Shown here: in pieces, positions 11,013-20,399 of the stretch
Position numbering within the stretch: the first letter of the stretch is position 1
How the letters are laid out: each line of letters starts with the position of its first letter
Assembly (NCBI RefSeq): GCF_029784135.1
Contig: NC_073746.1
Span: 4,422,136 to 4,486,135, forward strand
Origin: Toxorhynchites rutilus septentrionalis
Lineage: Eukaryota; Arthropoda; Insecta; Diptera; Culicidae
DNA length: 64,000 bases
Direction of reading: 5' to 3'
Notes under the pieces: model-generated
The model's input: the letters and a program-made list of their open reading frames with translations, nothing else
Database searches by the model: none
What the model was told of the DNA's origin: nothing
Translations under genes and position numbers: made by a program

Positions 11013-12515
11013 ATGGAGAATGATGAGGGATCTCCAGAAATGGAGACCTCCGACTCTGAAACCAATTCAAAAAAAGTAAATGGGAAAAAACATAAACGAG
11101 TCCCTCCTACAGAATGTAGTTCGTCTCGGGACGAATCTGCTCATCCTACCAAGCCCCCCTCGAAAAAAATTGCCTCCTCCCTCCTCCCTGAACTCCCCAA
11201 AACTCCCACTCCTCCTCTCCCACCATCGATTTCATTTCCTTCTTCTGATATTTCCGAGCCAGTTCCAACCTCGTCCTCGTCTTCCTCTTCTGTTGTATCC
11301 TCTCCCCGTGTCAAGGTTTATCCAGAAGATGCACCTGGAACTGGTCCCTGGGTTGTTTTCTTCCGGCCCAAACCAAACGGAAAAGCACTGAATGTTATTC
11401 AGATCACGAAAGATCTGACAAGATACTACTCCTCCGTGATCGAAATTTTAAAAGTTAGACCGAACAAACTGCGTGTTATCGTGAGTGACCGGAAACATGC
11501 AAACGGTATTGTGATCGACCAGAGGTTCACCCTAGAGTATCGTGTCTACGTGCCGTCCCATGACGTAGAAATCTCGGGGGTGGTAACTGAAACGGGTCTG
11601 ACGTGTAAAATGATAAAAGAAGGATTTGGAAAATTTAAAAAACTCCCTTTGGTGAGTGTTAAAATCTTGGACTGCCGCCAACTAGGGAAAGTCTCCCAAG
11701 AAGGGGGAGAAACTAAATTCACGCCGTCCGACTCGTTTCGAGTAACTTTTGCTGGTTCCGCCCTCCCTGACTACGTCATGGTGGATAAATTGAGGCTGCC
11801 TATGCGACTCTTCGTGCCAAAGCCCATGACTTGCCAAAAATGCAAGTCTGTTGGCCACACTTCAGCTTATTGTGCCAACAAGGAGCGCTGTGCCACTTGC
11901 GGAGAGCAACATGTGGGCGAATCCTGCAGTGCGACTGAGCATAAGTGTCCATATTGCGGAGGAGCTCCACATGTACTCTCAGCTTGTGAAACTTACAAGA
12001 GTCGCTGGAAGAAACAGAAGCGCTCTTTAAAGGAACGCTCGAAACGCACATTTGCGGAAATTTTAAAGGGCGCTTCTCCACTGGCCCAGCAGCAACAACA
12101 ACCAATCTACACACACAATGTTTTCTCTACGTTGCCAGTTGATGAAATGGAAGCGGACACAGCTAGCGGGGGCACACCGTTTATTTTCAAAGGGAATCCC
12201 CGGCGCAAAAATGTGACCACTCCCAAAATTCAAGAACAAGTCCCCCCGGTAATACCCCCTGTTAGCTTGCCTAAAAAATCGAGTGCAGCGGACAAACAAA
12301 ATCAGGTTCCTCCTGGCTTCCGTGGGAATAGTTCATCTTTGAACAACCCAGCACTCGAGGGGACATCAAAAACCCCAACTGTCCCTGTTTTTCCGTCCAG
12401 TTCAACTTCCCAATCGGGATTTATAAAGTTGTCTGACCTTGTGGATCAAATCTTCACGTGTTTAATGTTTCCGACTCCATCAGAACCATTGTTATCTCAA
12501 TGCTTCCAGTATTAA
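11013..12515 (+). CDS. Retrotransposon ORF1 (gag-like, zinc-knuckle RNA-binding protein)
   Basis: This is the nucleocapsid-like protein of the I-group element, expected to bind the element RNA and form the ribonucleoprotein used in target-primed reverse transcription. The first 100 residues are rich in Ser and Pro. A globular segment follows (WVVFFRPKPNGKALNV onwards). Near residues 272-320 there are three zinc knuckles: CQKCKSVGHTSAYC, CATCGEQHVGESC and CPYCGGAPHVLSAC. A basic KKQKRSLKERSKR stretch lies just after them. The C-terminal third is Gln/Pro-rich. I chose the ATG at 11013 (MENDEG); an upstream extension would need a TTG. About 500 residues is normal for I-type ORF1. No breaks are visible. 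Confidence 0.9.
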   Translation: MENDEGSPEMETSDSETNSKKVNGKKHKRVPPTECSSSRDESAHPTKPPSKKIASSLLPELPKTPTPPLPPSISFPSSDISEPVPTSSSSSSSVVSSPRVKVYPEDAPGTGPWVVFFRPKPNGKALNVIQITKDLTRYYSSVIEILKVRPNKLRVIVSDRKHANGIVIDQRFTLEYRVYVPSHDVEISGVVTETGLTCKMIKEGFGKFKKLPLVSVKILDCRQLGKVSQEGGETKFTPSDSFRVTFAGSALPDYVMVDKLRLPMRLFVPKPMTCQKCKSVGHTSAYCANKERCATCGEQHVGESCSATEHKCPYCGGAPHVLSACETYKSRWKKQKRSLKERSKRTFAEILKGASPLAQQQQQPIYTHNVFSTLPVDEMEADTASGGTPFIFKGNPRRKNVTTPKIQEQVPPVIPPVSLPKKSSAADKQNQVPPGFRGNSSSLNNPALEGTSKTPTVPVFPSSSTSQSGFIKLSDLVDQIFTCLMFPTPSEPLLSQCFQY

Positions 12516-12575
12516 AGACAATTTTGCAACAATTGATGCAAACATGGCCCCTCCTTGCAATGATTATCTCTCTTG

Positions 12576-15500
12576 ATGTCTAATTCAAATAGAGAGGTCG
12601 GAGATATCACTGTTTTACAGTGGAATTGTCGTAGTCTTATCCCTAAATTGGATACATTCAAATTTTTAATTCATAACTCCAATTGTGATGTTTTTGCTCT
12701 GTCCGAAACTTGGCTTTCTTCGCGAGATGATCTCTCTTTCCACGATTTCAATATTATTCGCTTGGACCGTGATGACAGATACGGAGGGGTGCTATTGGGG
12801 ATCAATAAGTACCACTCATTTTTTCGAATTGACCTTCCACCTATTGGAGGAATCGAAGCTGTTGCTTGTCATGCAAACATCAGAGGCAAAGACCTCTGTA
12901 TTGTCAGCTTGTATTGGCCTCCGAGAGCTGCGGTTAGCCGCAAGCAACTTGTTGACATGTGCTCACTCCTTCCTGAGCCACGATTGATCTTGGGAGACTT
13001 CAACTCTCACGGAACTGCCTGGGGGGAACAGTACGACGACAATCGTTCATCGTTGATCTATGACCTTTGTAACAGCTTCAATATGACCGTTTTGAATACT
13101 GGGGAAACAACACGTGTACCTAAACCTCCTGCTAACCCAAGTGCTCTTGACCTCTCGCTTTGCTCGAATTCACTATCGTTAGATTGCAAGTGGAATGTAA
13201 TCCAGGACCCCAACGGTAGTGATCACTTGCCAATCAAAATTTCCATCACCATTGGGTCGAATTCTTCTGAATCTATAAACATGGCATATGACCTCACAAG
13301 ACACATTGACTGGAAAAAATATGCGGACGCGATTGCTCTAGCCATCAATTCCAGAGATGGCTTACCTCCATTGGAGGAGTATAACTTCCTTTCTCGTTTG
13401 ATCTATGACAGCGCAGTTCGCGCTCAAACGAAACCCATCCCAGGTTCCACTATTCGCCGAAGGCCTCCCAATCTATGGTGGGATAGCCAGTGTTCCAAGC
13501 TTTATGTAGAAAAATCGAATGCATTTAAAGCTTTTCGGAAACGTGGAACCCCTGAAAATTTTCAAACGTATTTAGCCCTTGAAGATCAATTTAAAAACTT
13601 AATCAAAGGGAAAAAACGTGCTTATTGGCGAAATTTCGTGGGAGGTTTGTCACGAGAAACGTCAATGAAAAAATTATGGAAAGTGGCTCGAAACATGAGA
13701 AATCGCTATTCAACGAATGAAAGCGAAGAATATTCACATCGATGGATTTTTAATTTTGCACGGAAGGTTTGTCCTGATTCCGCTCCTGTGCAAAAAATTG
13801 TTCGAGATATACCACAAGATAGGTGCGATCTTGATTCCGAGTTTTCGATGGTAGAATTCTCTCTTGCTCTGCTTTCATGTAACAATTCTGCTCCGGGATC
13901 GGATAGAATTAAGTTCAACTTGCTGAAAAACCTCCCTGATGTGGCGAAACATCGCTTGTTGAATTTATTCAATCGGTTTCTGGAGAATAATATTGTTCCA
14001 GATGATTGGAGACAAGTACGAGTTATAGCTATTCAAAAACCCGGAAAACCCGCGTCCGACTTCAATTCGTACCGCCCAATAGCAATGCTGTCTTGTATAC
14101 GGAAATTGTTGGAGAAAATGATCTTGTTTCGCCTTGATCGATGGGTTGAAACGAATGGCCTACTCTCAGATACACAATATGGGTTCCGCAGGGGCAAGGG
14201 GACGAATGATTGTCTTGCGTTGCTTTCTTCAGAAATTCAAATGGCTTACGCCGAAAAAAAACAAATGGCTTCAGTATTCTTGGACATAAAGGGGGCTTTC
14301 GATTCTGTTTCAATAGAGGTTTTGTCGGACAAATTACACTCTCGGGGTCTGCCGCCTCTATTGAATAATATGTTATATAACTTGCTTTGTGAGAAACATT
14401 TGAACTTTTCTCACGGAGATTCGGCAGTAAGTCGGGTCTCTTACATGGGCCTCCCCCAGGGCTCATGTTTAAGCCCCCTTTTGTACAACTTCTATGTAAG
14501 CGACATCGACAATTGCCTTACACAAAATTGCAGCCTAAGACAACTTGCAGATGATGGAGTGGTGTCTGTCGTAGGATCAAACGAATCCGACCTGCAAGGA
14601 CCCTTACAAGATACTTTGAACAATTTTTCAACCTGGGCCATTGGGCTAGGGATCGAATTCTCCACGGAGAAAACAGAGATGGTGGTTTTTTCTAGGAAGC
14701 ATAGACCAGCAAAACCAAAGCTTCAACTTTTGGGTAAACCGATCACTCATGCTATGTCATTCAAGTATCTTGGGGTCTGGTTCGACTCCAAATGTACTTG
14801 GGGGGCCCATATTAGGTATCTGAGTAAAAAATGCCAGCAAAGAATAAACTTTCTCCGTACAATTACCGGCACCTGGTGGGGAGCCCATCCCGAAGATCTT
14901 ATAATGTTGTATCGAACAACTATTCTCTCAGTGATGGAGTATGGCAGTTTCTGTTTTCAATCAGCTGCCAAAACACACCTCATTAAACTCGAGCGAATTC
15001 AGTATCTTTGTCTCCGTATTGCGTTGGGATGTATGCCCTCAACGCATACCATGAGTCTCGAGGTTTTGGCAGGCCTACTCCCACTAAAAGATCGCTTCAA
15101 TTTATTATCTCTTCGGTTCTTCATCCGGTGTAAGGTCATGAACCCATTGGTGATCGGAAATTTTGAGCAGCTGATCGAGCTAAATTTTCACTCCGGATTC
15201 ATGAGTTCATATCATGAATTCATCTCCATGCAGGTTGATCCTTCTTCGTATATTCCCAACCGTGTTTGTTTCCTTGACTACATCAATTCCTCTGTGCATT
15301 TTGATCTGTCCATGAAGCAAGATATCCATGAATATTCAGATTACCAACGATCGAGGATCGCTCCAACGATCTTCGATGAAAAGTATGGGGGTATCAATTG
15401 TGATAATATGTACTTTACTGATGGGTCCACTATAAACGAGTCCACAGGATTTGGAGTGTTCAACGAATTTTTTAGCACCTCACACAGTCTTCAGAATCCT

Positions 15501-16259
15501 TGCTCAGTGTATATTGCTGAATTGGCAGCAATTCATTGGGCGCTGGACAGCGTCGCCTCACGACCTGTTGAACACTATTACATTGTAACGGATAGTCTTA
15601 GCTCTGTCGAAGCTATCCGTTCAGTGAGGCCGGAAAAGCACTCGCCGTACTTCCTTGAGAGAATACGAGAAATTTTGAGTGCTTTATCCAGACGCTGTTA
15701 TGTCATTACCTTTATCTGGGTCCCTTCACATTGCTCCATTCCGGGTAATGAGAGGGCTGACTCATTAGCAAAGGTAGGTGCAATTGAAGGCGATATTTAT
15801 CAGCGTCAAATCGCCTTCAATGAATTTTATTCTTTAGTCCGCAAAAATACCATCGCTAACTGGCAACGCAAGTGGAATGAAGATGAATTGGGCCGGTGGT
15901 TTCACTCGATTATCCCTAAGGTTAGCCTCAAACCGTGGTTCAAAAGTCTAGACTTGAGTCGGGACTTTATTCGCACCTTCTCCCGACTCATGTCCAATCA
16001 CTGTTCGTTAGACGCGCTGCTTTTTCGTTTTAATCTTGCCGACAGCAATCTCTGCGGTTGTGGCCATGGTTACCACGATATCGAACACGTTGTTTGGTCG
16101 TGCGAGTTGTATCTTGTCGCCAGATCGAATTTAGAAAACTCCCTTCGGGCTGGAGGAAAGCAGTCCAATGTGCCGGTGAGAGATGTGTTGGCTCGGTTAG
16201 ACCTTGATTACATGTCCCATATATATGTTTTCCTTAAAGCTATAGATCTTCGTGTGTGA
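12576..16259 (+). CDS. Retrotransposon ORF2: endonuclease, reverse transcriptase, RNase H
   Basis: This 1,227-residue polyprotein copies and inserts the element. The apurinic-type endonuclease occupies roughly residues 1-225 (QWNCRS, SETW, GDFNSHG, SDHLPI). The reverse transcriptase spans about 460-740, with NSYRPIAMLSC, FRRGKGTNDCL, DIKGAFDS and GLPQGSCLSPLLYN; the catalytic box reads LADD near residue 655, where Y or F is usual before ADD. RNase H lies near 945-1065 with the D-E-D-H-D set in FTDGST, ELAAIHWAL, VTDSLSS, VPSHCSIPGNERADSLAK. A Cys/His cluster CGCGHGYHDIEHVVWSC follows. The start is the ATG at 12576, 60 nt after the ORF1 stop; how it is translated is unknown. It is fully open, with no frameshift. 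Confidence 0.95.
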   Translation: MSNSNREVGDITVLQWNCRSLIPKLDTFKFLIHNSNCDVFALSETWLSSRDDLSFHDFNIIRLDRDDRYGGVLLGINKYHSFFRIDLPPIGGIEAVACHANIRGKDLCIVSLYWPPRAAVSRKQLVDMCSLLPEPRLILGDFNSHGTAWGEQYDDNRSSLIYDLCNSFNMTVLNTGETTRVPKPPANPSALDLSLCSNSLSLDCKWNVIQDPNGSDHLPIKISITIGSNSSESINMAYDLTRHIDWKKYADAIALAINSRDGLPPLEEYNFLSRLIYDSAVRAQTKPIPGSTIRRRPPNLWWDSQCSKLYVEKSNAFKAFRKRGTPENFQTYLALEDQFKNLIKGKKRAYWRNFVGGLSRETSMKKLWKVARNMRNRYSTNESEEYSHRWIFNFARKVCPDSAPVQKIVRDIPQDRCDLDSEFSMVEFSLALLSCNNSAPGSDRIKFNLLKNLPDVAKHRLLNLFNRFLENNIVPDDWRQVRVIAIQKPGKPASDFNSYRPIAMLSCIRKLLEKMILFRLDRWVETNGLLSDTQYGFRRGKGTNDCLALLSSEIQMAYAEKKQMASVFLDIKGAFDSVSIEVLSDKLHSRGLPPLLNNMLYNLLCEKHLNFSHGDSAVSRVSYMGLPQGSCLSPLLYNFYVSDIDNCLTQNCSLRQLADDGVVSVVGSNESDLQGPLQDTLNNFSTWAIGLGIEFSTEKTEMVVFSRKHRPAKPKLQLLGKPITHAMSFKYLGVWFDSKCTWGAHIRYLSKKCQQRINFLRTITGTWWGAHPEDLIMLYRTTILSVMEYGSFCFQSAAKTHLIKLERIQYLCLRIALGCMPSTHTMSLEVLAGLLPLKDRFNLLSLRFFIRCKVMNPLVIGNFEQLIELNFHSGFMSSYHEFISMQVDPSSYIPNRVCFLDYINSSVHFDLSMKQDIHEYSDYQRSRIAPTIFDEKYGGINCDNMYFTDGSTINESTGFGVFNEFFSTSHSLQNPCSVYIAELAAIHWALDSVASRPVEHYYIVTDSLSSVEAIRSVRPEKHSPYFLERIREILSALSRRCYVITFIWVPSHCSIPGNERADSLAKVGAIEGDIYQRQIAFNEFYSLVRKNTIANWQRKWNEDELGRWFHSIIPKVSLKPWFKSLDLSRDFIRTFSRLMSNHCSLDALLFRFNLADSNLCGCGHGYHDIEHVVWSCELYLVARSNLENSLRAGGKQSNVPVRDVLARLDLDYMSHIYVFLKAIDLRV

Positions 16260-16724
16260 TTGTCCCTACATCCTTATACCCTCCTTTCCTTCCTTTGCGG
16301 GTAATTCGTCCCCTTGCTATAAATAGTAGAACAAGTTGAAATGTAAATACACTATAGATATACGAATAGATTTAAGAAATGAGTGTTCATCAACATTGTT
16401 ACAATTTCCTTATATCCCATCCTTCTCCTAAAAATATGTCACCCTCCTAAACTCGAGTACACCGCGAGTAATCGGTTTTCCACCTTACTAACCATAGATC
16501 TAAGAAAATTGTTTATGTATATAGTTTTAAAATTATATTTAAGAATTCGGCTCCTTTAAACTTAAGTAACTGAGCCTGTAAAAATAAACGAATTAATAAA
16601 AAAAAAAAAAAAAAAAAAGCTTTTATACACTATTATGAAAATTTATTATTATATGGAAGCTCTGGCGTTTGATATGATGAATTACCGTTTTGTCTCATAT
16701 TCCGAACAGTCTCAAATTCCGAAC

Positions 16725-17345
16725 ACTTAATTTTTAAATGTAAATTTACTAAACTTTTATGTTATAAATAATTGAATAATGAAAACACGGACATTCTTTG
16801 GGATATAGGCTTGATTTTACCATCATTAACAGGTATCGATACAGCCTATGATGTATAATATTGAACATTTGCAAAAATGTGACAGTTAAAGCCAAACATA
16901 AAATGTTTGCGTTAGTAAATTCCGTAAAAAAACAAGCATAATTCATTCTTCAGTTTTCGTAGTTGTTTCCACTATTGCTGTTTTCATGTTAAGTGCTAGA
17001 GAATGTAAGAATCTACAATAAATGGATGAATATCTTGATATTTTATGCAGAAATCTTCATAATAAATAGTACTGAAGTAGTGTTCGGAATATGAATCAAG
17101 TTTCTACGCATGATTCAAATTTCGAACATTTCATTTTAGAATGTAAATTCACTGAACTTTAATGTTATAAATCATTGAATAATCAAAACCCTAACATTCT
17201 TTGGGTTATAGCCTTCTTTTTAACATGAAATACAGGTATCGATACAGCGTAAAATTCATGATACTGAGCATTTGCAAAAAAAATGTGACTGCCAAAACCA
17301 GTGATAAAATGTTTGCGTTAGTAAATTCCGTAAAAACGAGCATCG
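16725..17345. repeat. Tandem duplication, period about 409 bp
   Basis: The blocks at about 16725-16940 and 17130-17345 are clearly homologous. For example AATGTTTGCGTTAGTAAATT recurs at 16900 and 17309, and CAGGTATCGATACAGC at 16829 and 17233. Each block follows a copy of the TTCCGAACA terminal motif, so the terminal region of the shell transposon was duplicated. No coding potential is seen. Confidence 0.7.
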
Positions 17346-17540
17346 TTATTTTTTCAATAAAAAGCAAGTACAATCAATAACTACAAAAAAAAACAAAATA
17401 CAAATTTTTGTGAATATAGCATTTTTCTAAAAAAGTCACAGAAGGTTGTGTCCGACACACGACCGCATAGTTGACGTAGGATTACGTTAGGCTATCTGTC
17501 GCATGTTGATTTTGGATGTTTGAAAAAATATATTGTTAAA

Positions 17541-17576
17541 CTCTTTGATAATGATCTGATGGCCCTGAAAAGGGCC
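17541..17576 (-). terminator. Histone mRNA 3' end signal, H4 unit 1
   Basis: On the minus strand GGCCCTTTTCAGGGCC (17561-17576) is a perfect match to the replication-dependent histone stem-loop GGYYCTTTTCAGRRCC (6-bp stem, 4-nt loop). Fourteen bases further on, AAAGAG (17541-17546) matches the histone downstream element that pairs with U7 snRNA. Confidence 0.88.
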
Positions 17577-17789
17577 GTTTGGTTTGGTTGTTGGGTATTT
17601 TTTGTTTTTGGCAGCGGTAGCTTTTTCGGAGCCGCTGCTGCTTATTTCTGTTTTTATTTTGGTGGTTTTCATTGACACCATCACGTCGAGCTAAACGGCG
17701 AATAGCGAGTTTGATACACTGGATATTGTCATGTAGAACCTTGCGATACGCTTCGATCCTCCTTTGCCTTCCTTGCCGCATGAGGTCAT
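17577..17789 (-). pseudogene. Histone H4 fragment, unit 1 (broken, chimeric)
   Basis: The minus strand starts with ATG at 17789-17787 followed by a degraded GKEGKGG-like tail. After a frame change it gives RKVLHDNIQC and AIRRLARRDGV, an obvious match to the H4 block RKVLRDNIQG..AIRRLARRGGV (about residues 19-48 of 103). Beyond GGV the sequence leaves H4 and becomes a Ser/Lys/Ala-rich tail (SSSGSEKATAAKNKK) resembling a linker-histone C-terminus, ending at the stem-loop. The histone-fold C-terminal half is absent. It cannot encode a functional H4. Confidence 0.85.
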
Positions 17790-18370
17790 GTTGGTTGATG
17801 TTGATCTGATGTGATCACACTTAAAACACTAAAAACATATATGTTTACCGATCTGAGTGTCGAACAAAATGAGAAATCTGACTGAGCAGCAGCATCAGCA
17901 GAAAGAGAGAACATGCCTGAAACTTTCTGCTCATGATGTTTGCTGTTGCCATCAGTACTGGACTGATGCGGGACACAGCTCGATTGTTGTTAGGCCTCGA
18001 TGTTTACCGCCGCTGCTGCTGCTACTGCCACTTAAGTTGGATATGAGACACAGCTCAATTGTTGGCCGCTCAGATTCGATGCTTCGATGTCTTGAAGTTC
18101 ACTGCTGCACTTTCACGATTCCAAGAAGCGTGTGCTCGCACTTCTGAAAGCGTGCCCGAAATGCTCCACTCGCGATGCTTACTGCTGCCACTAGTAGTAG
18201 TAGTAGTAGTAGTTTGACGCTGCTTATACTGCCATAGAAGCTTGATGTGAGGCACAGCTAGCCTATTGACCACACAGCTTCGATGCTCGTCTATATATTA
18301 GCCGCGTCCACTGCTGCTGCTCTCCACTGTTGTCCGTTCCACGTCCGTTGTAAAAATGAATAAAATCCAC
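17790..18370. repeat. CTG/CAG-rich degenerate repeats upstream of H4 unit 1
   Basis: Between the H4 fragment and its TATA box lie several imperfect repeats containing GACACAGCTC, GCTGCTGCT and ATGTTTACCGCC, plus a (TAG)n run near 18191-18212. The homologous segment of unit 2 (about 19740-20260) has the same order of motifs. The open frames here are by-products of triplet repeats. The segment would be a long 5' leader if the promoter were used. Confidence 0.6.
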
Positions 18371-18381
18371 AAACGCTCCAT

Positions 18382-18496
18382 CCTTTTATATCATTTGGTA
18401 TGTGTGAAGTAGACGCCTCCTACTCGATTGTCATGCAGCTTGCCGGTGAACGAACGAATCGGGCGCGAAAAAGAAATGACGTCAATTTCGATCAAT
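18382..18496 (-). promoter_or_regulatory. H4-type S-phase promoter, unit 1
   Basis: Read on the minus strand in 5'-3' order, a CCAAT-type box is degraded to ATTGA (about 18492-18496), followed by TGACGTCA (perfect CRE, 18477-18484), TTTCGCGCC (E2F-like, 18462-18470) and TATAAAAGG (TATA, 18382-18390). This matches known replication-dependent histone promoters. Activity is unknown. Confidence 0.6.
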
Positions 18497-19368
18497 CAGG
18501 CCTAGGTATCTTCTGTTTGGATAGTGGTTGAGATTTTTTAATTGTTCGATTGTTAGTTACATGATATATATATTATTTTATTCAACGTGAAAAATCATTA
18601 TGGAGTGCCGACAACGTATGATGCAAACATCTCATCAATCCATCATGAAATGAATGAGCAATAAGCGTTTGAAATTGGGCGGGTCGCTCATTTATTTTCT
18701 AACCGGGAAGCAGTTGACATACTACGCTGCGCTTTTATGTACATGAAAAACCACTTTCAACATGCGGGGGAAACATCTTATATGAAAATTGCCAGATGTC
18801 AATGTTGCCAAGCGTAGTTATTGATGGTTAACCCTTCCGTTACGAGCGTCGTCTATAGACGACATCCGCGCGACGAGATGTGTGTACGAGCGTCGTCTTT
18901 AGACGACATTAAATTCATACTGCTCTTCGATCACACCAGAGCGATGTGCATACTTTTCGGCGCAGTGCTCCGTACAGGGGTAGCACTTCGGCGGAGCACA
19001 CTGCCGTAATGAAAGGGTTAAACCGACGCCGAACCGAATAGCGATGAACGCACCCATATCACGAACTTCGACATTTGATTTGCTATTATGGTGCTACTCG
19101 CCCGTGTAGTTCGCGCAAAGGCATCGGCAAAATATTATTTTAGAAAATTCCTTGAGGCATGACCGGAGCCGTTTCGCTATATATATATGCATACATATGT
19201 CATTCGCCTCCCTTACCGCATCCAGTCAGGTTGGTTGATGGAAAGTATGTTTCTGACGTGATAAGTTTCCTGTTAGTTGCACATGATCAAAGAAAATATA
19301 AAAGTAAACAGTATTTTTGATCGTAGTTTTATATCATTTTTATGATAAGTGGAAAACAATAAATTAAA

Positions 19369-19410
19369 CTCTTTCGTTTCAAAGCAATATCGAAAGTCCT
19401 GAAAAGGACT
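19369..19410 (-). terminator. Histone mRNA 3' end signal, H4 unit 2
   Basis: The minus-strand AGTCCTTTTCAGGACT (19395-19410) folds into a perfect 6-bp stem with the TTTC loop. Compared with unit 1, two stem positions changed on both arms, preserving pairing. AAAGAG follows at 19369-19374, the U7-pairing element. Confidence 0.82.
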
Positions 19411-19693
19411 GGAATGGTTAAATGGGTTGTACGGAATCTGCTGCGTGCTAATGTGAGGTTTCAGTTGTTAACTTTTTGGCAGCGGTAGTTTTTTCGGAGT
19501 CGCTGCTGCTTTCCTTGGCTTTGGCATCTTCAGCTTCTGTGCGGCGGTTTGCAAGGGTTTCGTTGACACCATCACGGTGAGCTAAACAACGGATAGCGGG
19601 TTCGATACACTGGATGTTGTCATGTGGAACCTTGCGATACACTCTTCCTCAACCGGATCCTTTGTCTCCTTTACCTCCATAACCGCATCCAAT
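19411..19693 (-). pseudogene. Histone H4 fragment, unit 2 (broken, chimeric)
   Basis: On the minus strand the frame reads CGYGGKGDKGSG, stop, GRVYRKVPHDNIQCIEPAIRC, then LAHRDGVNET. It tracks H4 from the Gly-rich tail to GGV without a frameshift, but the initiator is lost and one stop is present. It then switches to a non-H4 tail (RRTEAEDAKAKESSSDSEK, TTAAKK) before the stem-loop, as unit 1 does. The shared switch point shows that the chimera predates the duplication of the two units. Confidence 0.83.
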
Positions 19694-20284
19694 TGTATTG
19701 GTTGATGTGAACAGGAGTACCAGCAATGCACACTAGAAACACATATGTTTATCGATCTGAGCGTCCAACAAGAATGAGAAATCTGACTGAGTAGCAGCAG
19801 CAGCAGTAGAGAAAGAGAGCATGCCTGAAACTCTCTACTCATGATGTTTGTTGTTGCCAACAGTAGTGGACCGATGCGAGACACAGCTCGACTGTTGAGG
19901 TTCAGCCTTGATGTTTACCGCCGCTGCTGCTGCTACTGCCACTTATGTGAGACACAGCTCAATTGTTGGCCGCTCAGGTTCGATACTGCACTTTCACGAT
20001 GCCAAGAAACGTTCTCACATTTCTGACGGAGAGAGCGTGCCTGAAACGATCCGCTCGTGATGCTTGCTGCTGCCACTAGTAGTAGACCGGTTTCAACAAC
20101 CGTTGCTACTGTTTGTCGCTGCTTATGCTGCCATAGAAGCTCGATGTGAGACACAGCTCGCATTTAGACCGCTGAACTTCTATGCTCGCCTATATATTAG
20201 CCGCTTTCACTGCTGCTGCTCTCCACTTGTTGTTGCCCGTTCCACGTCCGTTGTAAGAATGAATGAGATCCACGAATGCTCCTT

Positions 20285-20399
20285 CCTTTTATATCATTTG
20301 GTATGTGTGAAGTAGGCACATCCTACTCGATTGCCATGCAGCTTGCCGATGAGAGAAAGAATCGGGCGCGAAAAAGAAATGACGTCAATTTCGACCAAT
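20285..20399 (-). promoter_or_regulatory. H4-type S-phase promoter, unit 2
   Basis: On the minus strand ATTGG (CCAAT box, 20395-20399), TGACGTCA (20380-20387), TTTCGCGCC (20365-20373) and TATAAAAGG (20285-20293) occur in the same order and spacing as in unit 1, here with the CCAAT box intact. This is a full set of cell-cycle histone promoter motifs. Confidence 0.65.

Larger units (their letters stand above)
10595..16615 (+). mobile_element. Full-length I-group non-LTR retrotransposon
   Basis: The element spans about 6.0 kb: 5' UTR (10595-11012), ORF1, a 60-nt spacer, ORF2 with endonuclease, reverse transcriptase and RNase H, a 3' UTR, and a poly(A) tail (about 16597-16618). A 12-bp target duplication flanks it. 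The RNase H domain plus a zinc-knuckle ORF1 places it in the I superfamily (I/Loner-like elements are known in mosquitoes) rather than Jockey or CR1. Both frames are uninterrupted and the duplication is unmutated, so the insertion is young and possibly competent. Confidence 0.93.

Noticed and set aside
16685..17345. CRISPR-like or satellite array
   Set aside because: Only two diverged 409-bp units; a local duplication of a transposon end explains it.
17857..18273. Open frames in the CTG/CAG-rich part of the H4 unit
   Set aside because: Triplet repeats keep several frames open on both strands; no protein-like sequence.
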